Source: Bifidobacterium primatium | Lineage (GTDB): Bacteria > Actinomycetota > Actinomycetes > Actinomycetales > Bifidobacteriaceae | Length of the DNA stretch: 64,000 bases | Direction of reading: 5' to 3' | NCBI RefSeq assembly: GCF_002802875.1 | Contig: NZ_PEBI01000002.1 | Coordinates: 385,353 to 449,352 of the forward strand | In this document: in pieces, positions 45,345 to 54,900 of the stretch | Numbering within the stretch: position 1 is the stretch's first letter | How the letters are laid out: each line of letters opens with the position of its first letter | Notes under the pieces: generated by a model | Seen by the model: the letters and a program-made list of their open reading frames with translations, nothing else | What the model was told of the DNA's origin: nothing | The model's database searches: none | Program-made: the position numbers and the translations under genes

Positions 45345-46082
45345 ATGCCTACCGCATTCAAGCTGACGACAGCCAAGGGACTCAAGTCCGAAATCTACGT
45401 GCCATGGACCCCCAAGCCGGTCTGGACGCCGCTGACCAAGCCGCTGAGCGAGTGCAAGGTCGCGTTCATCACCTCCGGCGGCATCCACAAGAAGGACCAG
45501 ACGCCGTTCAACACCGCCGGTGACTGGAGCTACCGCGAGATCCCGAGCGACACCCCGTCCGACCAGCTCATGGTCACGCACGGCGGATTCGACAACTCCG
45601 ACATCAACAAGGACGTCAACGCCATGCTGCCCATCGACCGACTGCGCGAACTCGTCAAGGAGGGCTTCATCGGCTCGCTCGTCCCCACGTTCTTCGGATT
45701 CATGGGCGGCGGCGGTAACGTCGACAAGTTCGAACACGTCACCGGCCCCGAAATCGCCAAGAAGCTCAAGGCCGAAGGCGCCGACATCGTGCTCGCCACC
45801 GGCGGCTGCGGCACCTGCCACCGTTCCTGCACGCTGGTGCTGCGCTGCTGCGAGGCCGCCGGCATGAGCACCTGCATCATCGCGGCCCTGCCGCCGATCG
45901 CCCGCCAGCAGGGCGCCCCGCGCATCACCGCGCCGCTCGTGCCGATCGGGTCCAACGCCGGCGAGCCGAACAACCCGCAGATGCAGATGGGCATCCTCAA
46001 GGACACCCTCAACGCGATGGAGGAGTTCGACCACTTCGGCCAGATGAAGGCCCTGCCCTACGAATACCGCCACAACGTGTGA
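45345..46082 (+). CDS. prdB: D-proline reductase subunit PrdB, cysteine variant
   Basis: The 245-residue catalytic subunit that attacks D-proline. Clostridial PrdB is a selenoprotein with an in-frame TGA. Here the redox motif is GGCGTCHRSC with ordinary TGC codons at C155, C158 and C162, and no in-frame TGA. The following AALPPIARQQGAPRI and IGSNAGEPNNPQMQM are characteristic of the family. RBS TAAGGAG. It ends the operon before a GC-rich hairpin. A cysteine enzyme would be slower but would not need selenium machinery; the activity itself is inferred from family and context. Confidence 0.92.
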   Translation: MPTAFKLTTAKGLKSEIYVPWTPKPVWTPLTKPLSECKVAFITSGGIHKKDQTPFNTAGDWSYREIPSDTPSDQLMVTHGGFDNSDINKDVNAMLPIDRLRELVKEGFIGSLVPTFFGFMGGGGNVDKFEHVTGPEIAKKLKAEGADIVLATGGCGTCHRSCTLVLRCCEAAGMSTCIIAALPPIARQQGAPRITAPLVPIGSNAGEPNNPQMQMGILKDTLNAMEEFDHFGQMKALPYEYRHNV

Positions 46083-46096
46083 CAGACGTCGGGAAC

Positions 46097-46137
46097 CGGC
46101 CGGCCACGCACGGACGGATGTCGTGCAAGGCCGGCCG
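46097..46137 (+). terminator. Hairpin after prdB
   Basis: CGGCCGGCC (46097-46105) pairs with GGCCGGCCG (46129-46137), with an inner GCAC/GTGC. It lies 15 bp after the prdB stop. Confidence 0.6.
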
Positions 46138-46149
46138 CCCACATCACGA

Positions 46150-46179
46150 CGAATCCAATCGAATCACAACGAATCAAAC
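46150..46179. promoter_or_regulatory. Three 10-bp phased direct repeats upstream of the TetR gene
   Basis: CGAATC occurs at 46150, 46160 and 46170, exactly 10 bp apart, so all three face the same side of the helix. Possible binding site for a regulator; not the same as the palindrome before prdC. Confidence 0.4.
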
Positions 46180-46312
46180 AACATATCCAGCCGGCCCGTG
46201 CATTCGGCGGGAACACGTCCAAACGATACGGTTCTATGATGGAGTCACTCACGTATCCATGTCTACGTGACGACTTCATGAGGGAACATGGGTTGAAAGG
46301 CGGGACCTGTCC

Positions 46313-46891
46313 ATGGCACGAGACGCACGAGGCAGCATCATCGACGCTTCCTGGGACCTTTTCAAGGAGAAGGGCTACGAGAAGACCACCATCGATGACA
46401 TCATCGCCAAGGCGGGCATCGCCAAGGGTACGTTCTACCATCATTTCCAAGGCAAATCGGCTTTGCTGGGAACCCTGAGCGACGTGTTCGACGAGAAATA
46501 CCGCGAGATGGACGCCGAACTCGACCCCGACGGATCGGTCGTCGAGCAGATTCCGTATCTCAATGTGCAGATGTTCGGCTGGATTGAACAGCATGTGCCG
46601 GTCGAACTGCTCAGCGCCCAGCTGGCGTCGCAGCTCAACGAGCGTGGAGACCGGTCGCTGGTGAACCAGGACCGCTTCTACTTCGCCATCCACCGCAGGC
46701 TCATCGCCCGCGGCCAGGACCGCGGCGAGATCACGCGGGACTATTCCACGCATGACATTGTCCGCCTGTATGCGATGGCGGAACGATCGATGCTGTACGA
46801 CTGGTGCCTGCATCAGGGCTCGCAGCCGCTGGTGGGGGAGCCCACCAGAATCGTCGCCGAAGTGCTCGACCGCTTCGTGCGGCATCTGTAG
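46313..46891 (+). CDS. TetR-family transcriptional regulator
   Basis: A 192-residue repressor with an N-terminal helix-turn-helix (TIDDIIAKAGIAKGTFYHHF, about residues 24-43) and a helical ligand domain. RBS GAAAGGCGGG precedes the ATG. It lies between prdB and the racemase gene on the same strand. In clostridia the prd genes are controlled by the sigma-54 activator PrdR, which is not seen here, so this TetR protein is the likely local substitute (inference). Confidence 0.88.
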   Translation: MARDARGSIIDASWDLFKEKGYEKTTIDDIIAKAGIAKGTFYHHFQGKSALLGTLSDVFDEKYREMDAELDPDGSVVEQIPYLNVQMFGWIEQHVPVELLSAQLASQLNERGDRSLVNQDRFYFAIHRRLIARGQDRGEITRDYSTHDIVRLYAMAERSMLYDWCLHQGSQPLVGEPTRIVAEVLDRFVRHL

Positions 46892-46994
46892 ATTCGGCGG
46901 CCGGTCCGGGGTCCCTCGGCAACCGTCCGTTAGCCGCAGCCGGCATCGTTCTTCCGCGAGGCGCGTTCGAGGCGCCGTTTCAAGGAGATGCACG

Positions 46995-48131
46995 ATGAAC
47001 GTTGCCGGCACGATACAGGTTCCGTCCGCCTTCCATACCAAGACCTTGGCGGCCGCGAAGGCCGTTCTCAATGATGCGATGTTCGCATCCAGTCCGAGGC
47101 TGACCACCGTGGAGTCGCATACGCAGGGCGAGCCCACGCGCATTCTCGTCAGCGGGCTGTCCGCGCTCGACGCCGAGCCGAACGCCATCGCCGTACGGGA
47201 CAAGCTCATCAACGAATACGACGCCGTCCGCAAGATTCTCATGCTCGAACCGCGCGGTCACCGCGACATGTTCGGCGCCATACTGTTCAAACCCACCCGT
47301 CCCGACGCCGATCTCGGAGCCGTGTTCACCGATTCGGGCGGCTATCTCAACATGTGTGGGCACGGGTCCATCGGCGTCTCCACGTTCGCCGTGGAATCCG
47401 GCCTCGTCACCGGCGGATACCCGTCGTTCGCCGCCATCGCGGACGACGACATCGACGTGCGTCTCGACACCCCGGCCGGTCTGATCACCGTCACCGTACA
47501 CGTGCGCAATCACGAGGTGGAGAACGCCACGCTCACCAACGTGCCCGCGTTCGTGGCCATGGATTCGGTGACGATTCACGTGGACGAGCCGGGCATTCCG
47601 GACTCGGTGCGGGACGTCGAGGCCACCATATCGTTCGGCGGCAGTTTCTTCGCGCTCGTGGACTTCGATTCGCTTGGTCTCGGATACGACATCGAGGCCT
47701 CGCATTCGCAGGAGATAGCCGACGTCGGCATGGCCATCCTGCGCGCCGCCCGCGAACAGATCGACGTGCGGCACCCATTGGTCGACATCCGCGGCGTCGA
47801 TTTGGTGGAATTCGGCCAATACGATGAAGCGACCGGTCATTATCGCAACGGCGTGGTGTTCGGCGGCCGTCAGGTCGACCGGTCCCCATGCGGCACCGGC
47901 ACCAGCGCCAAACTCGCCGCGCTCGTGGCCCACGGAAAGATGGACATCGGCGAGACCCGTGTGTTCGAGTCGATCACCGGCTCGAAGTTCCTCGGATGCC
48001 CGGCCTCGCGCACGACGGTCGCCGGTCATGACGCCATTATCCCGCAGATCACCGGCAAGGCGTTCATCACCGGGGTCAGCACCTTCGAACTCGACTCCAC
48101 CGACATCTACCCCGAGGGATTCCTGGTGTAG
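46995..48131 (+). CDS. prdF: Proline racemase
   Basis: PLP-independent racemase of 378 residues that converts L-proline to the D-proline used by PrdA/PrdB. The two catalytic cysteines are present: C121 in NMCGHGSIG and C299 in DRSPCGTGTSAK. A 3-hydroxyproline dehydratase would have Thr at the second site and is ruled out; a 4-hydroxyproline epimerase is possible but the neighbours favour proline racemase. The ATG at 46995 follows AAGGAG; upstream in-frame codons overlap the TetR gene and are not supported. It completes the set needed to reduce L-proline. Confidence 0.88.
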   Translation: MNVAGTIQVPSAFHTKTLAAAKAVLNDAMFASSPRLTTVESHTQGEPTRILVSGLSALDAEPNAIAVRDKLINEYDAVRKILMLEPRGHRDMFGAILFKPTRPDADLGAVFTDSGGYLNMCGHGSIGVSTFAVESGLVTGGYPSFAAIADDDIDVRLDTPAGLITVTVHVRNHEVENATLTNVPAFVAMDSVTIHVDEPGIPDSVRDVEATISFGGSFFALVDFDSLGLGYDIEASHSQEIADVGMAILRAAREQIDVRHPLVDIRGVDLVEFGQYDEATGHYRNGVVFGGRQVDRSPCGTGTSAKLAALVAHGKMDIGETRVFESITGSKFLGCPASRTTVAGHDAIIPQITGKAFITGVSTFELDSTDIYPEGFLV

Positions 48132-48133
48132 GA

Positions 48134-48232
48134 AGATGGGTTTGTGGGTCTATCAGATGGGTTTGTGGGTCTACTGCATACGTGAGGACCACGAAAACGG
48201 TCTTCCCATGTATGCAGTAGACCCACAAACCC
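48134..48232. repeat. 23-bp inverted repeat with an adjacent 21-bp-period tandem copy
   Basis: The 23-nt arms 48159-48181 and 48210-48232 pair perfectly around a 28-nt loop that can pair further (AGGACC/GGTCTT). The left part of the arm, AGATGGGTTTGTGGGTCTA, is also present at 48134-48152, directly before its second copy at 48155-48173. It starts two bases after the racemase stop codon and may act as its terminator. Confidence 0.75.
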
Positions 48233-48249
48233 GTAGATGAACCACACTG

Positions 48250-48355
48250 CTTTGCCGGCAAAGCGGCAAAGCGGCAAAGCGTTATGCCGGCACAGTGTTT
48301 TGCCGTACAGTTGGGGGAGCGCGACAACGCGATAGCGCACTAACGCGATAGCGCA
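48250..48355. repeat. Low-complexity repeats upstream of hsdM
   Basis: GCGGCAAA occurs three times in tandem near 48262-48280, and AACGCGATAGCGCA occurs at 48326-48339 and 48342-48355 (16-bp period). No gene is seen. Slippage here could vary the hsdM promoter region. Confidence 0.5.
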
Positions 48356-48386
48356 ACAGCGCGACACTGGCGACGAAAGGGCGGCG

Positions 48387-49874
48387 ATGATCACCGGGGC
48401 GGTAAAGAACAAGGTTGATGACATCTGGCAGCGTATGTGGGAGGGCGGCGTCACCAACCCGGTCGAGGTGATCAGCCAGCTTACGTACCTCATGTTCATG
48501 AAGTCACTGGACGACAAGGCGCTTGCCGCCGAACGCATGGCTGAACTCACCGGCGTGCCGGTCCCTGATCCTATCTTCCCGCAGACTCCGGAGGGTCAGG
48601 CCGTCCGCTGGCATAATTTCAAGGATGCGAGCACGTCGGAGGAGATGTTCGCCATCGTGGGCCAGCAGGCGTTCCCGTTCATCCGCAACCTGCACGCCGA
48701 CAACGCCTTCGCGCACAGCATGGAGGACGCCCAGTTCGGGTTCAACAAGCCGAAGACGCTGGAGAAGGCCGTCAAAGGCATCGACGACCTGCTCGACAAT
48801 TACGTGAAGGACCAGGATGATCTGGGCGACCTGTACGAATACATGCTGAGCAAGCTCAACACGGCCGGTGCGAACGGCCAGTTTCGTACGCCGAAGCACA
48901 TCCGCGACATGATGGTCGCGTTGGTCGACCCGCAGCCCGGGCAGAAGATCTGCGACCCGGCGTGCGGCACGGCCGGATTCCTTATCTCCGCGGCCGAATG
49001 GATTCGTTCCCATTACGAGAGCGAGATGACTTCCGATGATTGGGACCTGTTCGACGGCCCGCAGTTCACCGGCTTCGACACCGATCAGACCATGGTGCGC
49101 ATCTCCTCCATGAACCTGCTGCTGCATGGCGTGGAGAATCCGGACGTGCGCAATCAGGACAGTCTCTCCCGCCTGAACACCATCAGCTCGAAATTCAGCT
49201 GTATTCTCGCCAACCCGCCGTTCACCGGCTCGCTTGACGCCGAGGACGTGGATGATTCGTTGAAGACCATCATCACCACGAAGCAGACGGAACTGTTATT
49301 CGTCGTATTGTTCCTGCGCATGTTGCGATTGGGTGGTCGATGCGCGTGCATCGTGCCGAACGGCGTGCTGTTCCGTAGCAACGCCAAGGCGTATCGTGAG
49401 TTGCGTCGGGAACTGGTGGAGAACCAGTGTCTTGAGGCGATCATCTACATGCCGTCCGGCGTGTTCAAACCGTATTCGGGCGTGAGCACCGCCGTGCTCG
49501 TGTTCACCAAGACCGATGCCCCGGATAGCACGGACCGCGTGTGGCTGTACAACATGGAACACGACGGATACACCCTTGACGACAAGCGAGACGAGGATCC
49601 GGACCACAACGACATTCCCGACATCATCGAGCGTTGGAATGATCTGGATGCTGAGGAGTCGCGCGAGCGTACGGAGAAAAGCTTCTTCATCACCCGCGAC
49701 GACATCGTGAAGAACGATTACGACTTCAGCTTCAACAAATACGTGAAGGTCGAATGCGAGAAAAAGGAATACCCGCCCACATCCGAACTGATGGCCGACC
49801 TGCACGACTTGAATGCCCGTTTCGTCAATGGCCTCAACGATCTCGACACAATGCTTGCCAAGGACGGTGAGTGA
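48387..49874 (+). CDS. hsdM: Type I restriction-modification methyltransferase subunit
   Basis: Adenine-N6 DNA methyltransferase of 495 residues. It has an N-terminal HsdM helical domain, SAM motif I DPACGTAGFLISA (from residue 190), and the catalytic NPPF (from residue 276, in ILANPPFTGS). The C-terminal part ends in a helical segment for contact with HsdS. RBS AAAGGGCGG. It is first in an hsdM-hsdS-(reverse small gene)-hsdR locus that sits between the proline reductase and hydroxyproline dehydratase genes. Confidence 0.95.
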   Translation: MITGAVKNKVDDIWQRMWEGGVTNPVEVISQLTYLMFMKSLDDKALAAERMAELTGVPVPDPIFPQTPEGQAVRWHNFKDASTSEEMFAIVGQQAFPFIRNLHADNAFAHSMEDAQFGFNKPKTLEKAVKGIDDLLDNYVKDQDDLGDLYEYMLSKLNTAGANGQFRTPKHIRDMMVALVDPQPGQKICDPACGTAGFLISAAEWIRSHYESEMTSDDWDLFDGPQFTGFDTDQTMVRISSMNLLLHGVENPDVRNQDSLSRLNTISSKFSCILANPPFTGSLDAEDVDDSLKTIITTKQTELLFVVLFLRMLRLGGRCACIVPNGVLFRSNAKAYRELRRELVENQCLEAIIYMPSGVFKPYSGVSTAVLVFTKTDAPDSTDRVWLYNMEHDGYTLDDKRDEDPDHNDIPDIIERWNDLDAEESRERTEKSFFITRDDIVKNDYDFSFNKYVKVECEKKEYPPTSELMADLHDLNARFVNGLNDLDTMLAKDGE

Positions 49875-49884
49875 TTGACGTATT

Positions 49885-50042
49885 GGCTCCCCGCTGGAGG
49901 GGAGCTGTCGGCGTAGCCGACTGAGGGGAGAATGCTCCCGCCAGCGGGAGCTGTCAGCGAAGCCGACTGGGGGTGGTTGGACGCCTCTCCGGCCGTGACC
50001 AACCACCCCCAGTCTCGCTACGCGAGCCAGCCCCCGCCAGCG
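49885..50042. repeat. GCTCCCCTC-family hairpin repeat (copy C)
   Basis: In the hsdM-hsdS gap: GGCTCCCCGCTGGAGGGGAGC, then the palindrome GCTCCCG-CCAG-CGGGAGC (49934-49951), then a perfect 14-bp stem (49967-49980 with 49999-50012). The small hairpins TCGGCGTAGCCGA and CGCTACGCG match those of copies A and B in form. Confidence 0.8.
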
Positions 50043-50064
50043 GAGGCCAAGAAAGGAAACAACG

Positions 50065-51171
50065 ATGACAAGACTCGCGTTCAAACAAGTGTTCTCTGAC
50101 GCGACCCGCAAGGCGACTAAAATTCCAGCCAAACAGTATAAGAAATCCGGCAAGTATCCAATCATCGATCAAAGCATGAATGCCATTGCCGGTTATGCGG
50201 ATTCGACGGAAGGTTTGTACAGTGATGTGCCGGCCATTGTGTTCGGTGATCATACCCGTGCTGTGAAATATGCCGAACGACCGTTCTTCATCGGTGCCGA
50301 TGGCACGAAGGTGCTCAAACAGGTGCGTGAGGAAGACAACCTCCGATATCTATTCCATGCATTACGGGCTGTTGATTTGCCGGATGAAGGCTATACTCGT
50401 CATTTCAAATGGCTGAAGGAATGTACATTCCGTGTTCCCGATGCGGCGGAGCAGCGGCGAATCGCCAAGATTTTGGACTCTGTTCAAGGGCAAATCACTC
50501 TCGCCGATCAGATGTTGGAGAAGGCCGACGCCCTTATCCAATCCCGATTCATCGAGATGTTTGGGGATCCCGTAGACAATCCGAGGAAATGGCAGAAGCG
50601 ATACCTTAAGTCTTTGGGAACATTGAAAAATGGTCTGAACTTCAAACGTTCGGAACAGGGAGAATCGATACGGGTTATTGGGGTATCGGACTTCGGGTCA
50701 CGGACATCTATATCTTCCTATGAAAAAGTGCCCTTTGTCAGTCTTGCTTCCTCTCCTGCTAAGGAATGCTTCCTTGAAGATGGCGATATCTTGTTTGTGA
50801 GATCCAACGGAAACAAAAAACTCGTTGGTCGGAATATGATTGTAAATTCTCCTTTTGAACGAGTCGCATACAGTGGTTTTTGCATTCGGCTTAGGATAAC
50901 CGCAAAGGAAGTCACTCCATTTTTCGTAAACAGTCTGTTGTCCAATCATGAATTAAAACAGCAGTTGTTGGGCAGCACCCGTGGAGCAAACATCTCGAAT
51001 CTCAGCCAAGGTATGCTTGCCGAGTTGCCGATTATCGTCCCGCCTCTTGCCCTCCAGAATCAGTTCGCGGAGTTTGTCACGTCGGTGGAGTTGCTCAAGT
51101 CCACGATTACCGCGGAGTGTGACCGTCTGCGGACGCTTTACGACAGTCTTGCCCAGCAGTACTTCGCGTGA
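50065..51171 (+). CDS. hsdS: Type I restriction system specificity subunit
   Basis: A 368-residue DNA recognition subunit. Two target recognition domains (about residues 1-135 and 175-325) are each followed by a helical spacer (EQRRIAKILDSVQGQITLAD and LLKSTITAECDRLRTLYDSL). The second half of the gene is clearly richer in A and T than its surroundings, as often seen where recognition domains are exchanged. The first domain is shorter than usual at the N-terminus, with only about 10 residues before it. No second hsdS or recombinase gene is nearby. The recognised DNA sequence cannot be told. Confidence 0.92.
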   Translation: MTRLAFKQVFSDATRKATKIPAKQYKKSGKYPIIDQSMNAIAGYADSTEGLYSDVPAIVFGDHTRAVKYAERPFFIGADGTKVLKQVREEDNLRYLFHALRAVDLPDEGYTRHFKWLKECTFRVPDAAEQRRIAKILDSVQGQITLADQMLEKADALIQSRFIEMFGDPVDNPRKWQKRYLKSLGTLKNGLNFKRSEQGESIRVIGVSDFGSRTSISSYEKVPFVSLASSPAKECFLEDGDILFVRSNGNKKLVGRNMIVNSPFERVAYSGFCIRLRITAKEVTPFFVNSLLSNHELKQQLLGSTRGANISNLSQGMLAELPIIVPPLALQNQFAEFVTSVELLKSTITAECDRLRTLYDSLAQQYFA

Positions 51172-51193
51172 GCGTCGTCCCGATGCCGGAACG

Positions 51194-51235
51194 ATGGACC
51201 ACGCTGCATTTCAGCTTAATTACGCCGTTGTCCAT
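51194..51235. repeat. Lone copy of the ATGGAC...GTCCAT hairpin
   Basis: A 42-nt hairpin starting ATGGACCACG and ending CGTTGTCCAT, of the same length and design as units in the array at 31851-32189. It lies 22 bp after hsdS. Confidence 0.75.
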
Positions 51236-51263
51236 CAGGAATCGAAGCTCTGTTGCAACGAGG

Positions 51264-51289
51264 GGCCGACCCCCGCAAGGGCGTCGGCC
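51264..51289 (-). terminator. Terminator of the small membrane protein gene
   Basis: GGCCGAC (51264-51270) pairs with GTCGGCC (51283-51289), with an inner CCC/GGG and a GCAA loop. It lies 17 bp past the stop of the minus-strand small gene. Confidence 0.65.
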
Positions 51290-51306
51290 GTTTCCACTGA
51301 AATGAC

Positions 51307-51480
51307 TCAGTGGCCTCGTCTCAGGCTCAGCGCCAGAAGCACCAATGCCGTGATGATGATGGCTACCGACCATTCCTGACCAACCTGGTTGGCCAAGGCA
51401 AGCAGCAGTCCGGTCATCAATCCTTCACGGTATTCCCGGTCGCGTCGCTCAGGACGGTTGTCATGGTTGTTGCCTTCCAT
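51307..51480 (-). CDS. Small membrane protein inside the restriction locus
   Basis: A 57-residue protein, not assigned to a family. A charged, Arg/Asn-rich N-terminal half (MEGNNHDNRPERRDREY) is followed by one or two hydrophobic stretches (LMTGLLLALANQVG and VAIIITALVLLALSL) and a basic end (RRGH). The start at 51480 has a perfect AAGGAGG five bases upstream, which is the main evidence that it is real; an in-frame ATG at 51498 lacks one. It is opposite to hsdS and hsdR and has its own terminator. A role beside restriction (for example in membrane stress) is only a guess. Confidence 0.6.
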   Translation of the reverse strand: MEGNNHDNRPERRDREYREGLMTGLLLALANQVGQEWSVAIIITALVLLALSLRRGH

Positions 51481-51498
51481 GAAAACCTCCTTGTTCAT

Positions 51499-51993
51499 TT
51501 ATGCCGGCAGTCGGCCGGCTGGCCGGCCGCCACCTTGCCGGAGACCGCGTTACCAGAATCCGGTTTGGTCCCCCTAGTTTATCGGCATCCTTCACAGTCC
51601 GGTGCTATGCTGTGTTGTAGCGGTAAGGCTGCGTTACCTTCAGGGCAAATATCGAGGCGGGCGCCAAAGACTTTCGCCCTGTCGGGCCGAACCGTTATCG
51701 GGCTTACGCCCAGGACTAACCTCCTCATTTATGCTAAAAAGAAGTCTGGTCTCCGCAAGGTGGCCAGACTTCTTGTCATAAAGGCGTGCGGCAGTGACAT
51801 CATTCAAGTTCATTCATGTTTTCGCTTTACCCACCGAATCCGCCGTAAACATCCATCACTCACTAAATCCCGCCATGAAACCCCACCCATGCCGGCGTGT
51901 CGCGGCGGGAATCAGTGAGCACAATACGAAAGTGGCCCCCGTCGCGCGGGTAAAGTGAGAAATGTCGTGACTTGCGAAGCGAAGGAGCCGGGC
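51499..51993. other. Gene-free gap before hsdR with a strong hairpin; possible small RNA
   Basis: No convincing protein gene. AAGAAGTCTGG (51739-51749) pairs perfectly with 51764-51774; on the minus strand the stem is followed by TTTTTAG, so it best fits a minus-strand terminator. To its left (51600-51735) is GC-rich sequence able to fold (GGGCG/CGCCC and others) behind a TATGCT -10-like element. GAAGGAG before 51994 is the hsdR ribosome binding site. Confidence 0.4.
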
Positions 51994-54900
51994 ATGGGGA
52001 ATTTCACGTTTCTGATGGACGAACCGAACTATGCGATGTTCGCCCGCGCGTGCGTGGAGGCCGAACAGGCGCTCTCGCTCTCACCCACCATCTGTGCGCT
52101 GAGCGCCCGACGTGCCTTCGAACTCGCCGTCAAATGGATGTACGCCGCCGACAAGACCATACGAATGCCCTACAAGGACAACCTGCAGTCACTTGTCCAT
52201 GAGCCCACGTTCCGTGCCGCCATCATGGACGAAAAACTCTGCGAAATGTTCCAATACGTCATCAAAGCCGGCAACATCGCAGCCCACCGCAACTCCCGGC
52301 TCAAGCCCGAGGACGCCATATTCTCCTTGCAGGTGCTGTTCGCCTTCATTGAATGGATCGACTACAGCTACGGCACCCACTACGTCAAACGCGGATTCGA
52401 TCCCAATGCCATACCCGCCATACGCCGCGCGATCGACGCCAAGGAACGTAAGGCCCGTGAGGATGAAGCACGCAAACAGGCCGAGGCGCAGCTTAACGAA
52501 AAAGACGGCCGCATCGCCGAACTCGAACGCAAGATCCGCGAACTCGGCGACCAGCTCGCCCAACGCAAGGAATCGCAGCCGCCCGTCACCGTCTCCGACG
52601 AACTCGACTACTCCGAATACGAGACACGCAAACGGTTCATCGACCTCGACCTCCAATCCGTCGGATGGAATATGGACCGCGACGTGGAAACCGAACGCGA
52701 AGTCGCCGACATGGAGGGCGAACCCGGTCGGCGAGGCCTCATCGACTACCTGCTCAAAGGCCGCGACGGCCGGCCGCTCGCTATCATCGAAGCGAAACGA
52801 ACCTCATACGACCCGCGCAAGGGACTCCAGCAGGCCACGCTCTACGCCGACTGTCTGGAACGCGAATACGGGTACCGTCCGCTAATCTTCCTCTCCAATG
52901 GGTACATGACATACATCGTCGACGACCACGGCCACTACCGGCAGGTCGGCCAGGTGTTCGCGCAGGACGACATGCAACGACTCATGACCCGGCGCGGCAA
53001 GGCCATCGACCCACGCAAGATACCGGTGAACCGCAACGTCGCTGGCGACGACAAACACTACTACCAGCTGGAAGCCATCAACGCGGTATGCGAGAACATC
53101 CACGAAGGCCGCCGGCGCAACCTGCTCGTCATGGCCACCGGCACCGGCAAAACCCGCACCGCCGCCGCGCTCGCCGACGTGCTCATGCGGTCCGGGCTGG
53201 TGAAGAACGTGCTGTTCCTCGCCGACCGTGTGGAACTCGTCGAACAGGCAAAGGGCGCGTTCGGCGACTACTATCCCGACTGGTGGCTGTGCAACCTGTG
53301 CAAGAACAAGAAGGACGCCGACGCGACCGTCGTGTTCTCCACCTACCAGACCATGATCAATGCCATCGACACCACGAGAGCCGACGACGGAAACGGCGGC
53401 GACCGTCCCATATTCTCGTCCGGGCATTTCGACCTCATCATCGTGGACGAGGCGCATCGGTCGATATTCCGCAAATACCGCACGATTTTCGAGCATTTCG
53501 ACGCGCTCATGGTGGGACTCACCGCCACTCCACGCGACGAAGTGGACCGCAACACCTACGATTTCTTCGACGCTGAACACGGCGTACCCACCTACGTGTA
53601 TGAATACGAGACCGCGTTGCGTGACAATGTGCTCGTGCCATACCTCAACGTCGAGGCCTCCACCAAGTTCATCGACGAGGGCATCACCTACGACGAACTT
53701 TCCGACGCCGACAAGGAACGGTTCGAGGAGGACTTCGGCAGCGGCGAGATTCCCGACGGCGGCGAGGTCTCTGACGGTTTGTCGGCTGACGGTTCGCCGT
53801 CAGTGCCCGACCATGTGGCCGCCTCCGACATCAACACGTACGTGATGAACGCCGACACCGTCGACACGGTCATCCGAGACCTGCTCGACCACGGCATCCG
53901 CACCGACGGCGGCGAACGAATCGGCAAGACCATCATCTTCGCGCAGAACCAGGCGCATGCGCGATTCATCGCCGAACGGTTCGCCGCGCTCGAACCGACG
54001 ATGAGCGCGAACGGATTCGTCAAAGTGGTGGTCAGCAGCGACGACCGCTCCAGCAGCATCATCAAGGAATTCAAAGACAAGCCGAACCCAGTCGTCGCCG
54101 TCTCCGTCGACATGATGGACACCGGCGTCGACGTGCCAGCGGTCGTCAACCTCGTGTTCTTCAAACGCGTCCGGTCGAAAATCAAATTCCTGCAGATGAT
54201 CGGCCGCGGCACCCGACTGTGCCCCGAACTCGACTGCGTGGAGAACCTCGACGGACATGACGGGGAATATGTGGGCAAACATCATTTCGTCATTTTCGAC
54301 TACTGCGGCAACTTCGCGTTCTTCCGACAGCACCAGCAGACGGTAAGCAGCAGCGTACCCACGTCGCTGAGCGAACGGATATTCTCCCGCAAAACCGAAC
54401 TCATCCAGTCGTTGCAGTCCAGTGCGTTCACCGACGACGAATCGGCGATGGCGTTGCGGGAACGCTGCATCGACGACGTCTGCGGGCAGATCGCCGCCCT
54501 GGACGACACCACTGTCGCCGTGCGGCTCAGGCGCGAAGCCGTGGAACGCTACCGGCGGCGCAAGGCATTCGAGTTCCTCTCAAGCGCTGCGGTGCACGAG
54601 ATCGTCAACGAACTGGCACCGATGGCGGCGTATGGCGACGACGTGTATGCGCTGCGGTTCGACGTGCTGATGTACGGACTCATGGTCGCGGCGGCTGGTG
54701 GCGACGGCGGGGATTCCGCGGCCGGTGACGTACGTGGATACGTGGCCAAGATACGCAAGACGGTCGGGCAGCTGCGCGAGCGTATGACCATTGGCGCGGT
54801 GCGTGAACACAAGGCGGTCATCGACCGCGTCTCGTCCGACGGCGGATATCTCGAAGGCGCATCCATCGCCGAACTTGACGACATCCGCGTGGCGTTGCGT

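Noticed and set aside
43254..46082. Selenocysteine TGA or SECIS in prdA/prdB
   Set aside because: Both genes read through without in-frame TGA; PrdB has TGC codons at the redox motif.
46995..48131. trans-3-hydroxy-L-proline dehydratase
   Set aside because: That family has Thr at the second catalytic position; here C299 is present.
50065..51171. Phase-variable hsdS
   Set aside because: Only one hsdS and no recombinase or long inverted repeats within it are visible.
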